A stretch of 33,012 bases of DNA from an uncultured Caryophanales bacterium (GCA_946412015.1 CAMKGA010000022.1:1-33012); one strand, 5' to 3'; shown: positions 14,388-25,919, counted from the stretch's first letter. Notes: generated by a model not told the origin, from the letters alone. Program-made: numbers and translations.

Positions 14388-16352
14388 ATGGATAGTGATA
14401 CTATAGCTAATATAAAAACACTTGCAATAGATATGATAAAGTGTGCAAATAGTGGACACCCTGGAATTGTACTTTCAGCCTCACCAATTTTATATGCTCT
14501 TTATAAATATCATTTAAATATTAATCCAAACGATACTGAATGGTTTAATAGAGACCGCTTTATCATCTCAGCAGGGCATGGTTCCGCACTTTTATATTCA
14601 ACTCTTTATATGTGTGGATACCCATTAACATTAGAAGACTTAAAAAATTTTAGGAGTATAAAATCAAATACACCAGGTCATCCTGAATATGGAGTAACAA
14701 AAGGAGTAGAATGTACAACAGGACCACTTGGACAGGGGGTTGCAACAGCAGTAGGAATCGCACTTGGAGAAAAAATATTAGAATCAAGAATAAGAAAAGA
14801 TAGTAATTCTAAAACACAAAAAATAATAGATTTTAAAACTTATGTACTGGTTAGTGACGGAGATTTAATGGAAGGAATATCTTATGAAGCTTTATCACTA
14901 GCAGGTACATTAGCATTAAATAATTTAATAATAATATATGATTCAAATAATACTACATTAGATGGTTCTACAAAGTTTGTATTTGAAGAAGATATACATT
15001 TAAGATTTAAAGCAATGGGATTTAATACATATAAAGTAAATGATGGAAATAATATCAGTCAGTTAAATATAGAAATAAACAAAGCTAAAAAAAGTAAGAA
15101 ACCAGCATTTATTGAAGTTAAAACTCATATAGGTTATGGTTCATTATTACAAGATACAAATAAAGTACATGGCACTCCTCTTACAGATGATGATATAAAT
15201 CAGTTAAAAGATAAGCTAAAAATATCTAAAGAACCATTTTATGTAAATGAAACATTAAGAAGAGATTTAATAGGCTTTATAGCTAGTAGAGTAGGAGATA
15301 AATATAATAGTTCATACGATTTATATAATAAAGAAATAGATAATAAACTAGATACAAAATATCAAGATATAAAGTTTTATTTTAAAGATAATATAAAATA
15401 TGATTTAAGTAAATATAAGTGGGATATAGATAAATCTGATATGCGTGATATTAATAAATTAGTATTAAATAAAATCTCTAGAGAGATTATGGAAATAGTA
15501 GGTGGATCTGCAGATTTAAATTCATCTACTAAAGCGTATCTCGATTATCAAGATGATATAACAAAGAATAATTTTAATTCCAAAAATATATGGTATGGGG
15601 TTAGAGAACATGCTATGGGTGCGATAACAAACGGTCTAGCTTTATTAAAATTTATTCCATTTGCATCAACTTTTTTAGTGTTTTCTGATTATTTAAAACC
15701 AGCAATTAGAATGTCTGCTTTAATGAATTTGAAAGTAATATATATATTTACACACGATTCTATATTTGTTGGAAAAGACGGTCCTACTCATCAACCAGTA
15801 GAACAGTTATCATCCCTTCGAGCACTACCAAATTTAACAGTATATAGACCAGCTGATTTAAAAGAAATAGTAGGGTGCTATCAATCAATATTAAATAATT
15901 CTAATCCTTCTGCTATAATAATTGCACGAGATAAAGAAGAAAGATTAAAAAATACAAGTGTATTAGGGACTTTAAAAGGTGGTTATGTAATAAAAGAAAA
16001 TGAAGATGCAAAAGTTACTTTAATATCAACAGGAAAAGATTTAGTAACATCATATAAAATATCTATAGTTCTTGATAAATTAAATATAAAATCAAGAGTA
16101 GTAAGTATGCCTAGTATAGAAATATTTTTAAGTCAACCAAAAGAATATCAAGATGAAGTATTAAAAAATAAAAAAAGAATAGTAATAGAAGCGGCATCAA
16201 ATACTAGCTTATGTAGATTTACTGCTTTTGAAAATGTTATTTCAATAGATAGTTTTGGTGTGAGTGCAGAGCCTAAGGATGTATTAAAACATATGAATTT
16301 TGATTTAGAATCAATATTAAAAAAAGTAATTGAAATAGTAAATAAAAACTAA
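14388..16352 (+). CDS. tkt: Transketolase
   Basis: This 654-residue thiamine-diphosphate enzyme of the pentose phosphate pathway moves two-carbon ketol units between sugar phosphates. Motifs: CANSGHPGIVLSASP and RFIISAGHGSALLYS at the N terminus, TTGPLGQGVATAVG, the TPP/Mg motif SDGDLMEG through YDSNN, VREHAMGAITNGLAL with the catalytic Glu, and HDSIFVGKDGPTHQPVEQL. Length is normal. It is followed after 44 bp by the sirA-like gene with no U-tract terminator. With the phosphoketolase at 19007 it suggests pentose-based central metabolism. Confidence 0.96.
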   Translation: MDSDTIANIKTLAIDMIKCANSGHPGIVLSASPILYALYKYHLNINPNDTEWFNRDRFIISAGHGSALLYSTLYMCGYPLTLEDLKNFRSIKSNTPGHPEYGVTKGVECTTGPLGQGVATAVGIALGEKILESRIRKDSNSKTQKIIDFKTYVLVSDGDLMEGISYEALSLAGTLALNNLIIIYDSNNTTLDGSTKFVFEEDIHLRFKAMGFNTYKVNDGNNISQLNIEINKAKKSKKPAFIEVKTHIGYGSLLQDTNKVHGTPLTDDDINQLKDKLKISKEPFYVNETLRRDLIGFIASRVGDKYNSSYDLYNKEIDNKLDTKYQDIKFYFKDNIKYDLSKYKWDIDKSDMRDINKLVLNKISREIMEIVGGSADLNSSTKAYLDYQDDITKNNFNSKNIWYGVREHAMGAITNGLALLKFIPFASTFLVFSDYLKPAIRMSALMNLKVIYIFTHDSIFVGKDGPTHQPVEQLSSLRALPNLTVYRPADLKEIVGCYQSILNNSNPSAIIIARDKEERLKNTSVLGTLKGGYVIKENEDAKVTLISTGKDLVTSYKISIVLDKLNIKSRVVSMPSIEIFLSQPKEYQDEVLKNKKRIVIEAASNTSLCRFTAFENVISIDSFGVSAEPKDVLKHMNFDLESILKKVIEIVNKN

Positions 16353-16368
16353 CATAATTCGACTAAAA

Positions 16369-16404
16369 TAAGTCATATAATCAAGATGGTGATTATATGA
16401 CTTA
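16369..16404 (+). promoter_or_regulatory. 15-bp perfect hairpin enclosing the sirA start codon
   Basis: TAAGTCATATAATCA (16369-16383) pairs with TGATTATATGACTTA (16390-16404) across the loop AGATGG. The ribosome site GATGGTGAT lies in the loop and stem base, and ATG 16397-16399 is fully inside the 3' arm. There is no U-tract, so this is not a terminator. It most simply acts by limiting translation; as DNA it could also be an operator. Confidence 0.7.
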
Positions 16405-16789
16405 CTATTTATTTGTAATAAGAAAAGATTATTATAAAAAGAACGACCAATATTTATATACAATGTTAGAAAATTTAAAATTTATGAATAAAGAAAATTA
16501 TAATTATGGATTTAGTATATATCATAATATGTGCTATTTCTTTAATGATTCTATATTAAAAAACTATTTAAAAAAGAAATATGACTTAAGGTGTGTAAAT
16601 AATACTTATTATTTAAATGATAATACAACGCTTAAAATTACTAAAAGTTATGCTTGTATTAAAACAAATAAACACTTAAGAGAATTATTATGCATATTTT
16701 ATATTTATCATAAAGATATATTTGTGTGTAATTTTGATACTAAAGAATACTTTTGGTTAAGAGAAAAGCTAACTTATAATTATAATTGA
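16397..16789 (+). CDS. sirA: SirA-like inhibitor of replication initiation
   Basis: This 130-residue protein resembles Bacillus SirA, which binds DnaA domain I and stops new replication rounds early in sporulation. Resemblance by eye: N-terminal YYLFVIRKDYYKKN against YYTYLIKEEFANHY, and the C-terminal signature FVCNFDTKEYFWL against FLAFDFNSKRYGWL. Synteny is strong: in B. subtilis sirA (yneE) also lies between tkt and yneF. It is shorter than the B. subtilis protein (about 148). Start ATG 16397 lies inside a hairpin, suggesting translational control. If the organism does not sporulate, it may tune DnaA in another way. A promoter for yneF follows. Confidence 0.7.
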   Translation: MTYYLFVIRKDYYKKNDQYLYTMLENLKFMNKENYNYGFSIYHNMCYFFNDSILKNYLKKKYDLRCVNNTYYLNDNTTLKITKSYACIKTNKHLRELLCIFYIYHKDIFVCNFDTKEYFWLREKLTYNYN

Positions 16790-16818
16790 TTGCTATTTTA
16801 ATAATTTTATAGTAAAAT
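16790..16818 (+). promoter_or_regulatory. Promoter of yneF
   Basis: TTGCTA (16790-16795), 17-base spacer, TAAAAT (16813-16818), starting right after the sirA stop. Confidence 0.6.
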
Positions 16819-16841
16819 TAAACACATAAGGAGATGATTAT

Positions 16842-17051
16842 ATGTTAATGGACATATTACAAATATTATTTGGATTAATAGTAGGAGCAGTTATTGGATT
16901 TTTTATATCTCGTTCTGTAACAAAGAAATATCTTAAGAAAAATCCACCTATAAATGAAGAGATGATTAAAGCTATGATGATGCAGATGGGTAGAACTCCA
17001 TCTAAAAAGCAAGTTAATCAAATGATGAAATCAATGGAAAAATATATGTAA
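16842..17051 (+). CDS. yneF: YneF/UPF0154 family small membrane protein
   Basis: This 69-residue protein has one N-terminal transmembrane helix (LQILFGLIVGAVIGFFISRS) followed by a charged cytoplasmic tail, with the family hallmark NPPINEEMIKAMMMQMGRTPSKKQVNQMM. Function is unknown, but the family is widespread in Bacilli and Mollicutes, and the place after sirA is conserved in Bacillus. ATG 16842 follows AAGGAGATGAT. A terminator follows immediately. Confidence 0.93.
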   Translation: MLMDILQILFGLIVGAVIGFFISRSVTKKYLKKNPPINEEMIKAMMMQMGRTPSKKQVNQMMKSMEKYM

Positions 17052-17076
17052 GATGCACAAAATGTGTATCTTTTTT
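17052..17076 (+). terminator. Intrinsic terminator of yneF
   Basis: GATGCACA (17052-17059) pairs with TGTGTATC (17063-17070), with one G-T pair, followed by six T. Confidence 0.85.
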
Positions 17077-17089
17077 CATATATTTAATT

Positions 17090-17686
17090 ATGATAGGAAT
17101 AATTATGAATAATGGGTTAAGTAGTGAGAAAAATAATATTTATTATGTATATCAATCATTTTATAAACTAGATATGGATTATATATTAATACCACTTACT
17201 AATTATGATGATGTAATAAATAAAATAAATATGTGCAAGGGCGTTATTATGCAAGGTGGAGATGATTATGAATTAATACATTTAAAAATTATTAAATATT
17301 TATATGATAATGATATACCTCTTCTTGCTATATGTATGAGTATGCAAGCTATGGGAGTATTATTTAAAGGTTACTTAGTAAATATAGATAATCATAAAGA
17401 TAAAAATAAATATTCACATAAAATTAATATAAAGAAAAATACACTTTTATATAAAATAATAAAAAGGGATAGTATTTATGTTAATTCATCACATAAAAAG
17501 TGTGTAGTTAATACTAATCTAGTTGTATCTAGTTATAGTGATTGTATAGAATCAATAGAAGATACAAGTAAAAAATTCTTTTTAGGAGTTCAGTGGCACC
17601 CAGAGAAAATGGTTGAATATGATAAATTAGAATATAAGATATTCGATTATTTTAAAAAGGTGTGTGAAAATTATGAGAATAGATGA
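17090..17686 (+). CDS. Class I glutamine amidotransferase / gamma-glutamyl hydrolase-like (peptidase C26)
   Basis: This 198-residue protein has the class I GATase triad: nucleophile Cys-82 in LLAICMSMQAMG, His-170 and Glu-172 in QWHPEKM. The oxyanion strand MQGGDDYE and VNSSHKKCV resemble PuuD-like gamma-glutamyl-GABA hydrolases rather than the synthetase-linked GATases. ATG 17090 is chosen because the first beta strand (IGIIMNNG) begins there, though no ribosome site precedes it; a later ATG at 17105 would cut the strand. Its end overlaps murF by 14 bp, so translation is coupled. This pairing suggests a task in peptidoglycan precursor chemistry, such as amide transfer or removal on a glutamyl residue, but that is inference. 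Confidence 0.75.
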   Translation: MIGIIMNNGLSSEKNNIYYVYQSFYKLDMDYILIPLTNYDDVINKINMCKGVIMQGGDDYELIHLKIIKYLYDNDIPLLAICMSMQAMGVLFKGYLVNIDNHKDKNKYSHKINIKKNTLLYKIIKRDSIYVNSSHKKCVVNTNLVVSSYSDCIESIEDTSKKFFLGVQWHPEKMVEYDKLEYKIFDYFKKVCENYENR

Positions 17687-18968
17687 ACTTTTAAGTATTA
17701 CAGGTGGTAAACTTATAGGGGAGTATAAAGATATAAGTTTAAAAAACTTTATTTTAGATTCAAGAAAATTAAAAAAAGAAGATTGTTTTATCGCACTAAA
17801 AGGAAAAAAATATGATGCTAGTAATTTTATAAATGATAAGATAAAGTGCGACGTTATAATAACAGAAAAATATATTAAATTAAAAAATAAAATAATTATT
17901 CAAGTAAATTCAACATATGAAATTTTAGAAAAATTAATTAAATATTATCGCGATAAATATAATATAAATGTAATTGCGATAACAGGCTCTAATGGTAAGA
18001 CTACAACCAAAGAAATACTATATAAAATATTAAGTAATAAATATAAAGTATTAAAAAATGAAGGTAATAAAAATAATATAATTGGAGTATTTGAAACTAT
18101 AAAAAACTTAGATGACAGTTATGATGTGGCTATATTTGAAGTAGGAATGAATCATAAAGGAGAAATAAAAAAAATATCAGATTTAATAAAACCAGATATC
18201 GCAATTATTACCAATATCGGCTCTGCTCATATAGGTAATTTAGGTAGCAAGAAAAATATATTTAAAGCAAAAATGGAAATTACGTCATCTTTAAAAGATT
18301 TGCTTATTGTAAATGGAGATTCAAAATACTTAGATAAAACAAAATCTTATAAATGTGGCATTAATTATAATAATGATTTGATAGCTTATGATATTAATTT
18401 ATATGAAAAGTATATGATATTTAAAATATATTTAGATAAAAATTATGAAATAAAATATAATAATCCTGTAAAAGAATATATACCAATGATTCTAGAATGT
18501 ATAAAAGCTGGAATTTATTATAAAATTCCTATAGATAAAATAATAGATGTATTAAATAAGTATGAATCTTATAATAAAAGATTAAAGATGATAAAATGTA
18601 ATGATTATGTAATAATAGATGATAGTTATAATGCATCATTTGAATCAGTAAAGTGTGGACTTGAATATTTAAAGAATATAAAAGGTGATAAAATAATTAT
18701 ACTAGGAGACATGTTAGAGTTGGGTAAATATAGTATTAAATATCATAAAAAAATTAATGAATTAATTAATATTAATGATACTATATTAACTGTAGGTAAT
18801 TATACTAAGTATATTTATTCAAAACATTTTAATAATAATAAAGAATTGATTAAATATTTAGATCAATTAAATTTAAAAGGTAAATGTATATATGTAAAAG
18901 GATCTAATAGTATGCATTTAGATGAAATAGTAGATTATTTAAAAAATAAAACAGTAGAAATAATATAA
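17673..18968 (+). CDS. murF: UDP-MurNAc-tripeptide--D-Ala-D-Ala ligase MurF
   Basis: This 431-residue Mur ligase adds D-Ala-D-Ala in the last cytoplasmic step of the peptidoglycan stem peptide. The ATP-binding loop ITGSNGKTTTKE is near 103-114, NEGNKNNIIGV follows, then EVGMNHKGEI, NIGSAHIGNLGS and the C-terminal DDSYNASFESV of MurF proper. Slightly shorter than usual (about 450). ATG 17673 is preferred over GTG 17664 because AAGGTG at 17657-17662 is then well spaced. It overlaps the GATase gene. Its presence indicates a cell wall, unlike true Mollicutes. Confidence 0.93.
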   Translation: MRIDELLSITGGKLIGEYKDISLKNFILDSRKLKKEDCFIALKGKKYDASNFINDKIKCDVIITEKYIKLKNKIIIQVNSTYEILEKLIKYYRDKYNINVIAITGSNGKTTTKEILYKILSNKYKVLKNEGNKNNIIGVFETIKNLDDSYDVAIFEVGMNHKGEIKKISDLIKPDIAIITNIGSAHIGNLGSKKNIFKAKMEITSSLKDLLIVNGDSKYLDKTKSYKCGINYNNDLIAYDINLYEKYMIFKIYLDKNYEIKYNNPVKEYIPMILECIKAGIYYKIPIDKIIDVLNKYESYNKRLKMIKCNDYVIIDDSYNASFESVKCGLEYLKNIKGDKIIILGDMLELGKYSIKYHKKINELININDTILTVGNYTKYIYSKHFNNNKELIKYLDQLNLKGKCIYVKGSNSMHLDEIVDYLKNKTVEII

Positions 18969-19006
18969 AAAATATGGTAATATAATTATAAATAGGAGAG
19001 TGTGAT

Positions 19007-21370
19007 ATGAACGTATTAAATGATAAAGAAATAAAGATACTTGATGCATATTTTAGAGCATGTAATTATTTATCAGTAGGACAATTATATTTACTTGATA
19101 ATCCACTTTTAAAAAGACCACTAGAGTTTGGTGATTTAAAGAAAAATATTGTTGGACATTGGGGAACAACGCCAGGACAAAACTTTATTTATACTCATTT
19201 AAATAGAGTTATAAAAAAGTATGATTTAAATATGATTTATGTATCAGGACCAGGTCACGGTGGACAGGCTATGGTATCTAATACTTATTTGGAAGGAACT
19301 TATAGTGAGATTTATCCAAATATTACTGAAGATATAGAAGGGTTAAAAAAACTATTTAAACAGTTTTCTTTTCCTGGTGGTATATCTTCACATGTAGCTC
19401 CTGAAACACCTGGATCTATTAATGAAGGTGGAGAACTTGGTTATAGTATAGCTCATGCTGTAGGTGCAATTATGGATAATCCAGATTTAATTGCGACAGT
19501 AGTAGTAGGTGATGGTGAGGCTGAAACTGCAACTCTTGCAACAAGTTGGCATTCAAATAAATTTATAAATCCTAAAACTGATGGTGCAATACTTCCAATA
19601 CTACATTTAAATGGATATAAAATAGCTAATCCTACAGTTTTAGCACGTATTTCTAAAAAAGAATTAGCGTCATTATTTATGGGATATGGATATAGACCAA
19701 TATTTGTTGAAGGTAATGATACATTAAAAATGCATAACTTGATGGCAAAAGCACTTGATATGGCTATAGAAAAGATAAAAAGAATTCAAAAAAAAGCAAG
19801 AGAAGAAGGAGAGACTAGAAGACCATTCTGGCCTGTAATTATATTAAAAACACCAAAAGGATGGACTGGACCAAAAGAGTTTAATGGAAAAACTATAGAA
19901 GGTTCTTTTAGAGCTCATCAAGTACCTATTACAATTGATAACAAGCAAGAAAATTTAAAATTATTAGAAGATTGGATGAAAAGTTATCATCCAGAAGAAT
20001 TATTTGATGAAAATGGTAAACTTTACGATTGGATAAAAGAATTTATACCAGAAGGCACAAAAAGAATGGGAGCAAATCCTAATGCTAATGGTGGATTACT
20101 ATTAAAAGAATTAAGAACCCCAGATTTTAAAAATTATGCAATAGATGTTCCAATTAAGGGAGATACTATTAATCAAGATATGATGTCTTTAGGTAAATAT
20201 ATAAGAGATTTAATAAAATTAAATGAAGAAAATAGAAATTTTAGGGCATTTTCACCAGATGAGGCTTTATCAAATAGACTTAATTATATGTTTGAAGAGT
20301 CAGATAGGCAATTTGAAGGTGAGATATATGATAATGATGAATTTTTAAGTAAAGATGGCAGAATAATTGATTCAATGCTTTCTGAAAACTTATGTCAAGG
20401 ATGGCTTGAGGGGTATTTACTTACAGGTCGTCACGGCTTTTTTGCAAGTTATGAGGCATTTATCAGAATAGTAGATTCAATGGCAAGTCAGCATGCTAAA
20501 TGGTTAAAAGTTACATCTAATCTTCCATGGAGAGCACCTATTGCTTCATTAAACTATATTTTAACATCCCATTGTTTTCAACAAGATCACAATGGATTTA
20601 CACATCAAGATCCAGGATTTTTAAATCATTTAGTAACTAAAAAAGCGGATATAGTAAGAATGTATTTGCCTCCTGATACTAACTGCCTACTTTCTTGTTT
20701 TGATCATTGTATAAAAAGTAAAAATTATATAAATGTCATAGTAGCAAGCAAGCATCCACGTCCACAGTGGCTAACAATGGATGAAGCAGTAATTCATTGT
20801 ACTAAAGGAATAGGAAGATTTGAATGGGCATCAAATGATCAAGAGGATAACCCAGATATAGTCTTAGCCTGTGCGGGAGATGCTCCAACCGTAGAAACAC
20901 TTGCTGCAACATCAATTTTAAGAAATAACTTTAAAGATATAAAAATTAGAGTAGTAAATGTTGTAGATTTGATGAAACTAGAATCAAATAATACTCATCC
21001 TCATGGACTTACAGATGAAGAATATGATGCATTATTTACAAAAGATACTCCTGTTATATTTAATTTTCACGGATATCCTAGTTTAATACATCAGCTTGTA
21101 TATAAAAGAAATAATAAAAACATTCATGTTCATGGATATATAGAAGAAGGAACAATAACAACACCATTTGATATGAAAGTACAAAATAAAATTGATAGAT
21201 ATAATATTGTAATAGATGCTTTAAAATACCTAGATGAAAAATTTGAAACTTCATATTTAGTAGAATGGTGCAAAAACAAGCTTGTAGAACATAATGAATA
21301 TATCAAAGAGTATGGAATAGATATGCCAGATATTATAAACTGGACTTGGAATGATAGTATGAAAGATTAG
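19007..21370 (+). CDS. xfp: Phosphoketolase (xylulose-5-phosphate/fructose-6-phosphate)
   Basis: This 787-residue TPP enzyme splits xylulose-5-P (and usually fructose-6-P) with phosphate into acetyl-phosphate and an aldose phosphate. Family blocks are clear: [63 protein letters not shown] motif [20 protein letters not shown], and [20 protein letters not shown] in the pyrimidine domain. Length is normal. ATG 19007 follows AGGAGAGTGTGAT. A terminator follows. Together with tkt it allows pentoses to yield acetyl-phosphate and ATP without full glycolysis. Confidence 0.97.
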   Translation: MNVLNDKEIKILDAYFRACNYLSVGQLYLLDNPLLKRPLEFGDLKKNIVGHWGTTPGQNFIYTHLNRVIKKYDLNMIYVSGPGHGGQAMVSNTYLEGTYSEIYPNITEDIEGLKKLFKQFSFPGGISSHVAPETPGSINEGGELGYSIAHAVGAIMDNPDLIATVVVGDGEAETATLATSWHSNKFINPKTDGAILPILHLNGYKIANPTVLARISKKELASLFMGYGYRPIFVEGNDTLKMHNLMAKALDMAIEKIKRIQKKAREEGETRRPFWPVIILKTPKGWTGPKEFNGKTIEGSFRAHQVPITIDNKQENLKLLEDWMKSYHPEELFDENGKLYDWIKEFIPEGTKRMGANPNANGGLLLKELRTPDFKNYAIDVPIKGDTINQDMMSLGKYIRDLIKLNEENRNFRAFSPDEALSNRLNYMFEESDRQFEGEIYDNDEFLSKDGRIIDSMLSENLCQGWLEGYLLTGRHGFFASYEAFIRIVDSMASQHAKWLKVTSNLPWRAPIASLNYILTSHCFQQDHNGFTHQDPGFLNHLVTKKADIVRMYLPPDTNCLLSCFDHCIKSKNYINVIVASKHPRPQWLTMDEAVIHCTKGIGRFEWASNDQEDNPDIVLACAGDAPTVETLAATSILRNNFKDIKIRVVNVVDLMKLESNNTHPHGLTDEEYDALFTKDTPVIFNFHGYPSLIHQLVYKRNNKNIHVHGYIEEGTITTPFDMKVQNKIDRYNIVIDALKYLDEKFETSYLVEWCKNKLVEHNEYIKEYGIDMPDIINWTWNDSMKD

Positions 21371-21397
21371 AATTAAAAAATAATTCTAATTTTTTTA
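21366..21397 (+). terminator. Intrinsic terminator of xfp
   Basis: ATTAGAATTA (21366-21375) pairs perfectly with TAATTCTAAT (21381-21390) over five A, followed by seven T. It overlaps the xfp stop. Confidence 0.88.
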
Positions 21398-21452
21398 TTA
21401 TAAAAAAGGATTTTGATAAGTTTTATCGAATGTTATAAGTAGGAGGTGGTAT

Positions 21453-22346
21453 ATGTATTATACTTTAAAGTATGATCAGGTATTTAAAAATGTATTCTAT
21501 AGGGACAAAAAACTATTAAAAATATTTCTAACAAACATAATGCATCATGTAGATAGTAGTTTTAAAATTGAAACACTAGATATAAGAAATAGTGAACTTA
21601 CAAAAGATAGACTCTATATAAAAAATAAAATAATAGATATATTAGTTAAAACTAATGATAAAGTAATTAATATAGAAATTAATAGTGATTATAGTATAAA
21701 TATTAAAAATAGAAACTTCTTATATCTATGTAGTGCTTTAGTATCTGATACTGATAAGGATGTATCATATAAAACAATTGATCAACATATTCAAATTAAT
21801 TTTATCTTTCAAGGAAAAAATAAAAAAGGAATAAGTATATATGAATATCGAGATATAAACGATAGAAAAATACTAACAGATATGATAAAGACTATCGATA
21901 TAAATGTTGATTATTTTATATACGAATGGTATAATAAAAATAAATCAAAGGAATACTATAATAAGTATAAAGATATACTAATAGTAGGAATGGAAAAAGA
22001 AGATTTATTGAATATTAAGGATGATGATTATATGGATAAAATAGTTAATGATATAGATAGTCTAAATAAAGATAATAAATTTCATCAATTATTTACAGAC
22101 GAAGAAGATAGAATTAAATTAAGAAATGGATATATCGAAGAAGGAATTGAAGAAGGTATAGCAAGAGGGCTGAAACAAGGACTAAAACAAGGACTAAAGC
22201 AAGGACTAAAGCAAGGATTAGAGCAAGGAATTGAACAAGGTAAGTTAGAAGATGCAAAAAAAATGTTAGAAAAAAATTATCCTATAGAAGACATAATTGA
22301 AATAACTGGTCTTACAAAAGAACAGATAGAAAATATTTTACTTTAG
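21453..22346 (+). CDS. Rpn family PD-(D/E)XK nuclease/transposase-like protein
   Basis: This 297-residue protein is of the PDDEXK_2/Rpn type: it starts with TLKYDQVFKNVFYRDKKLLKIFL, has the core Asp in IIDILVK followed by INIEINSDY, and ends with Gly-rich repeats (GLKQ several times) and IEDIIEITGLTKEQIENIL. Rpn proteins are DNA endonucleases that promote RecA-independent recombination and are common in many copies in gut Firmicutes. The usual E-x-Q/K of the active site is EIN here, so nuclease activity is uncertain. Start ATG 21453 follows AGGAGGTGG. A terminator follows; it is its own transcription unit. The DNA coding for the GLKQ repeats is a 12-bp tandem repeat. Confidence 0.85.
   Translation: MYYTLKYDQVFKNVFYRDKKLLKIFLTNIMHHVDSSFKIETLDIRNSELTKDRLYIKNKIIDILVKTNDKVINIEINSDYSINIKNRNFLYLCSALVSDTDKDVSYKTIDQHIQINFIFQGKNKKGISIYEYRDINDRKILTDMIKTIDINVDYFIYEWYNKNKSKEYYNKYKDILIVGMEKEDLLNIKDDDYMDKIVNDIDSLNKDNKFHQLFTDEEDRIKLRNGYIEEGIEEGIARGLKQGLKQGLKQGLKQGLEQGIEQGKLEDAKKMLEKNYPIEDIIEITGLTKEQIENILL
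22169..22240 (+). repeat. 12-bp tandem repeat inside the Rpn-like gene
   Basis: About six near-copies of GGACTAAAACAA code for GLKQ/GLEQ/GIEQ steps. Copy number can change without breaking the frame. It is typical of the C-terminal tail of this family. Confidence 0.85.
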
Positions 22347-22355
22347 ATAAAAATT

Positions 22356-22379
22356 ACGCAATAACTCTTGCGTTTTTTT
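22356..22379 (+). terminator. Intrinsic terminator of the Rpn-like gene
   Basis: ACGCAA (22356-22361) and TTGCGT (22368-22373) with a 6-base loop and a run of T. Confidence 0.85.
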
Positions 22380-22420
22380 AATATTTTAATATACTCAATA
22401 TATAAGATAGGATAGTGTAT

Positions 22421-23890
22421 ATGAAAAAGAAAAATGGATTTACCTTAATAGAATTAATAGCAGTACTAGTAATTTTAGCAATACTAGCACTAATTGTAAC
22501 ACCACTAGTAATGAATATAATTAGAAAGGCTAAAATATCAACGGACAGGCGAAGTGTAGATGCATACGGAAGAAGTGTCGAGTTAGCTATAGCTACTCAC
22601 CTGCTAGATACAGGTACATTTCCAACTGATTTAAAAAACTTAAATGTAGAATATACAGGTAAAGTTGTAGTATGCAATGTAATGCAAATGAAAGAAAATG
22701 GAGGAATATATTTATCTGAATGTACAGTAGGTACTAAAGCAGTAAAAGACTCATCTACTGAAGATGGATGGTATCATTATGGTACTAGAGATATAACAAA
22801 TGAGGAATACGTAGTAATGTATGGAAAAGCAGTTGATAGCGCATTAAAAGATTACTATGATAATCATAGTTCATATCCGGAAAATATAAGTGCATTAGAA
22901 ATAGACTATACTGGTAAAAAAGTTCAAGCTACTTCACAAATAAATCCAGATGGTACAGTATATTTAACTAATTGCAGTGTAGCTGGAGTTAGTGTAGATA
23001 CTGTTTATGGTATAGATAAATCAACGGGAGTTAAATTGTTACTATCAAAAACAAATCCAATAACTATAACTAATTATGAAAATGGCAATAAAGGAGAATT
23101 GTATACATTTGAACATGGATCAACAGAACAAACACCAGAACTTACAGATTATAGATATATTGGAAATGTGCCTAATAATTATGTAACATTTAATAACGAA
23201 TTATGGAGAATCATAGGGGTGTTTGATGTAGATGATGGTAATGGTAATTTTGAAAAAAGAATTAAATTAGTAAAAGAACAATTAATAATTGATAATGAAT
23301 ATATTAGTTTTTCCGGCAAGCAATACGAAGAAGCAAATAATAAATGGCCTGATTCGTATATTATTCAATTGTTAAACGGAAGATATTATTCGCTGTTATC
23401 AGAAACCTCACAACAAATGATTGATACAACTAGGTTTTATATCGGATATGCAAGTGAAGAATATGTTACGGCAGAAGACTTTTATAATTGGGAAAGAAGT
23501 GATACTGGATACTATAGTACAAATGGTTCTTATTCAGGTGAAATGCCATATTGGGATGGAAAAATAGCCTTAATGTATCCAAGTGATGTTATTTATAACT
23601 ATGCATTAGGGATAAATGATAATTGTTTTAATAATGCAACTAGTTGTATTAATAATAACAAAGGATGGATTGCAAATGATATGAAAAGTATTGAAAACTG
23701 GTTGATTACTCCTGTTTATAATACTACAATTTATGTTTATAAAATGAAAGGCTCTAGTGGTAGAATTGAGCGATATGATGTCTCTTATGGTAATTCAGGA
23801 TCATATCAACCAACTTTATATTTAAAATCTCAAGTTAAAATAACATCAGGTAATGGGTCGAAAGAAAATCCATATCAACTTAGTATATAA
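22421..23890 (+). CDS. Type IV pilin-like surface protein with duplicated module
   Basis: This 489-residue protein has a class III prepilin signal: MKKKNG, cleavage before Phe-7 in GFTLIELIAVLV, Glu at +5, then a hydrophobic helix to about residue 30. Two tandem modules follow (each about 75 residues: AYGRSVELAIATHLLDTGTF and MYGKAVDSALKDYYDNHSSY, each with YTGK and a GTVYLTNC/GGIYLSEC strand). A C-terminal domain from about YIGNVPNNYVTFNNELWRII to TLYLKSQVKITSGNGSKENP resembles the DUF6273-type domain also seen in the broken gene at 29943. It is far larger than a normal major pilin, so a minor, adhesin-like pilin is likely. ATG 22421 is preferred over GTG 22415 by spacing to AGGA. No assembly genes are nearby. 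Confidence 0.82.
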   Translation: MKKKNGFTLIELIAVLVILAILALIVTPLVMNIIRKAKISTDRRSVDAYGRSVELAIATHLLDTGTFPTDLKNLNVEYTGKVVVCNVMQMKENGGIYLSECTVGTKAVKDSSTEDGWYHYGTRDITNEEYVVMYGKAVDSALKDYYDNHSSYPENISALEIDYTGKKVQATSQINPDGTVYLTNCSVAGVSVDTVYGIDKSTGVKLLLSKTNPITITNYENGNKGELYTFEHGSTEQTPELTDYRYIGNVPNNYVTFNNELWRIIGVFDVDDGNGNFEKRIKLVKEQLIIDNEYISFSGKQYEEANNKWPDSYIIQLLNGRYYSLLSETSQQMIDTTRFYIGYASEEYVTAEDFYNWERSDTGYYSTNGSYSGEMPYWDGKIALMYPSDVIYNYALGINDNCFNNATSCINNNKGWIANDMKSIENWLITPVYNTTIYVYKMKGSSGRIERYDVSYGNSGSYQPTLYLKSQVKITSGNGSKENPYQLSI

Positions 23891-23893
23891 CAA

Positions 23894-23924
23894 AAAAATC
23901 TAGTACAAAATGTGCTAGATTTTT
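23894..23924 (+). terminator. Intrinsic terminator of the pilin-like gene
   Basis: AAAATCTAGTAC pairs with GTGCTAGATTTT (one T-G pair) and is followed by T. Confidence 0.8.
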
Positions 23925-23927
23925 AAG

Positions 23928-25888
<1,961 letters not shown>

Positions 25889-25890
<2 letters not shown>

Positions 25891-25919
25891 AAAGAGTTAT
25901 TTAATTTTTAACTTTTTTT
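25889..25919. terminator. Bidirectional terminator
   Basis: AAAAAGAGTTA and TAACTTTTTTT flank a 9-base loop that holds the stop codon of the convergent membrane protein gene. Confidence 0.75.
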
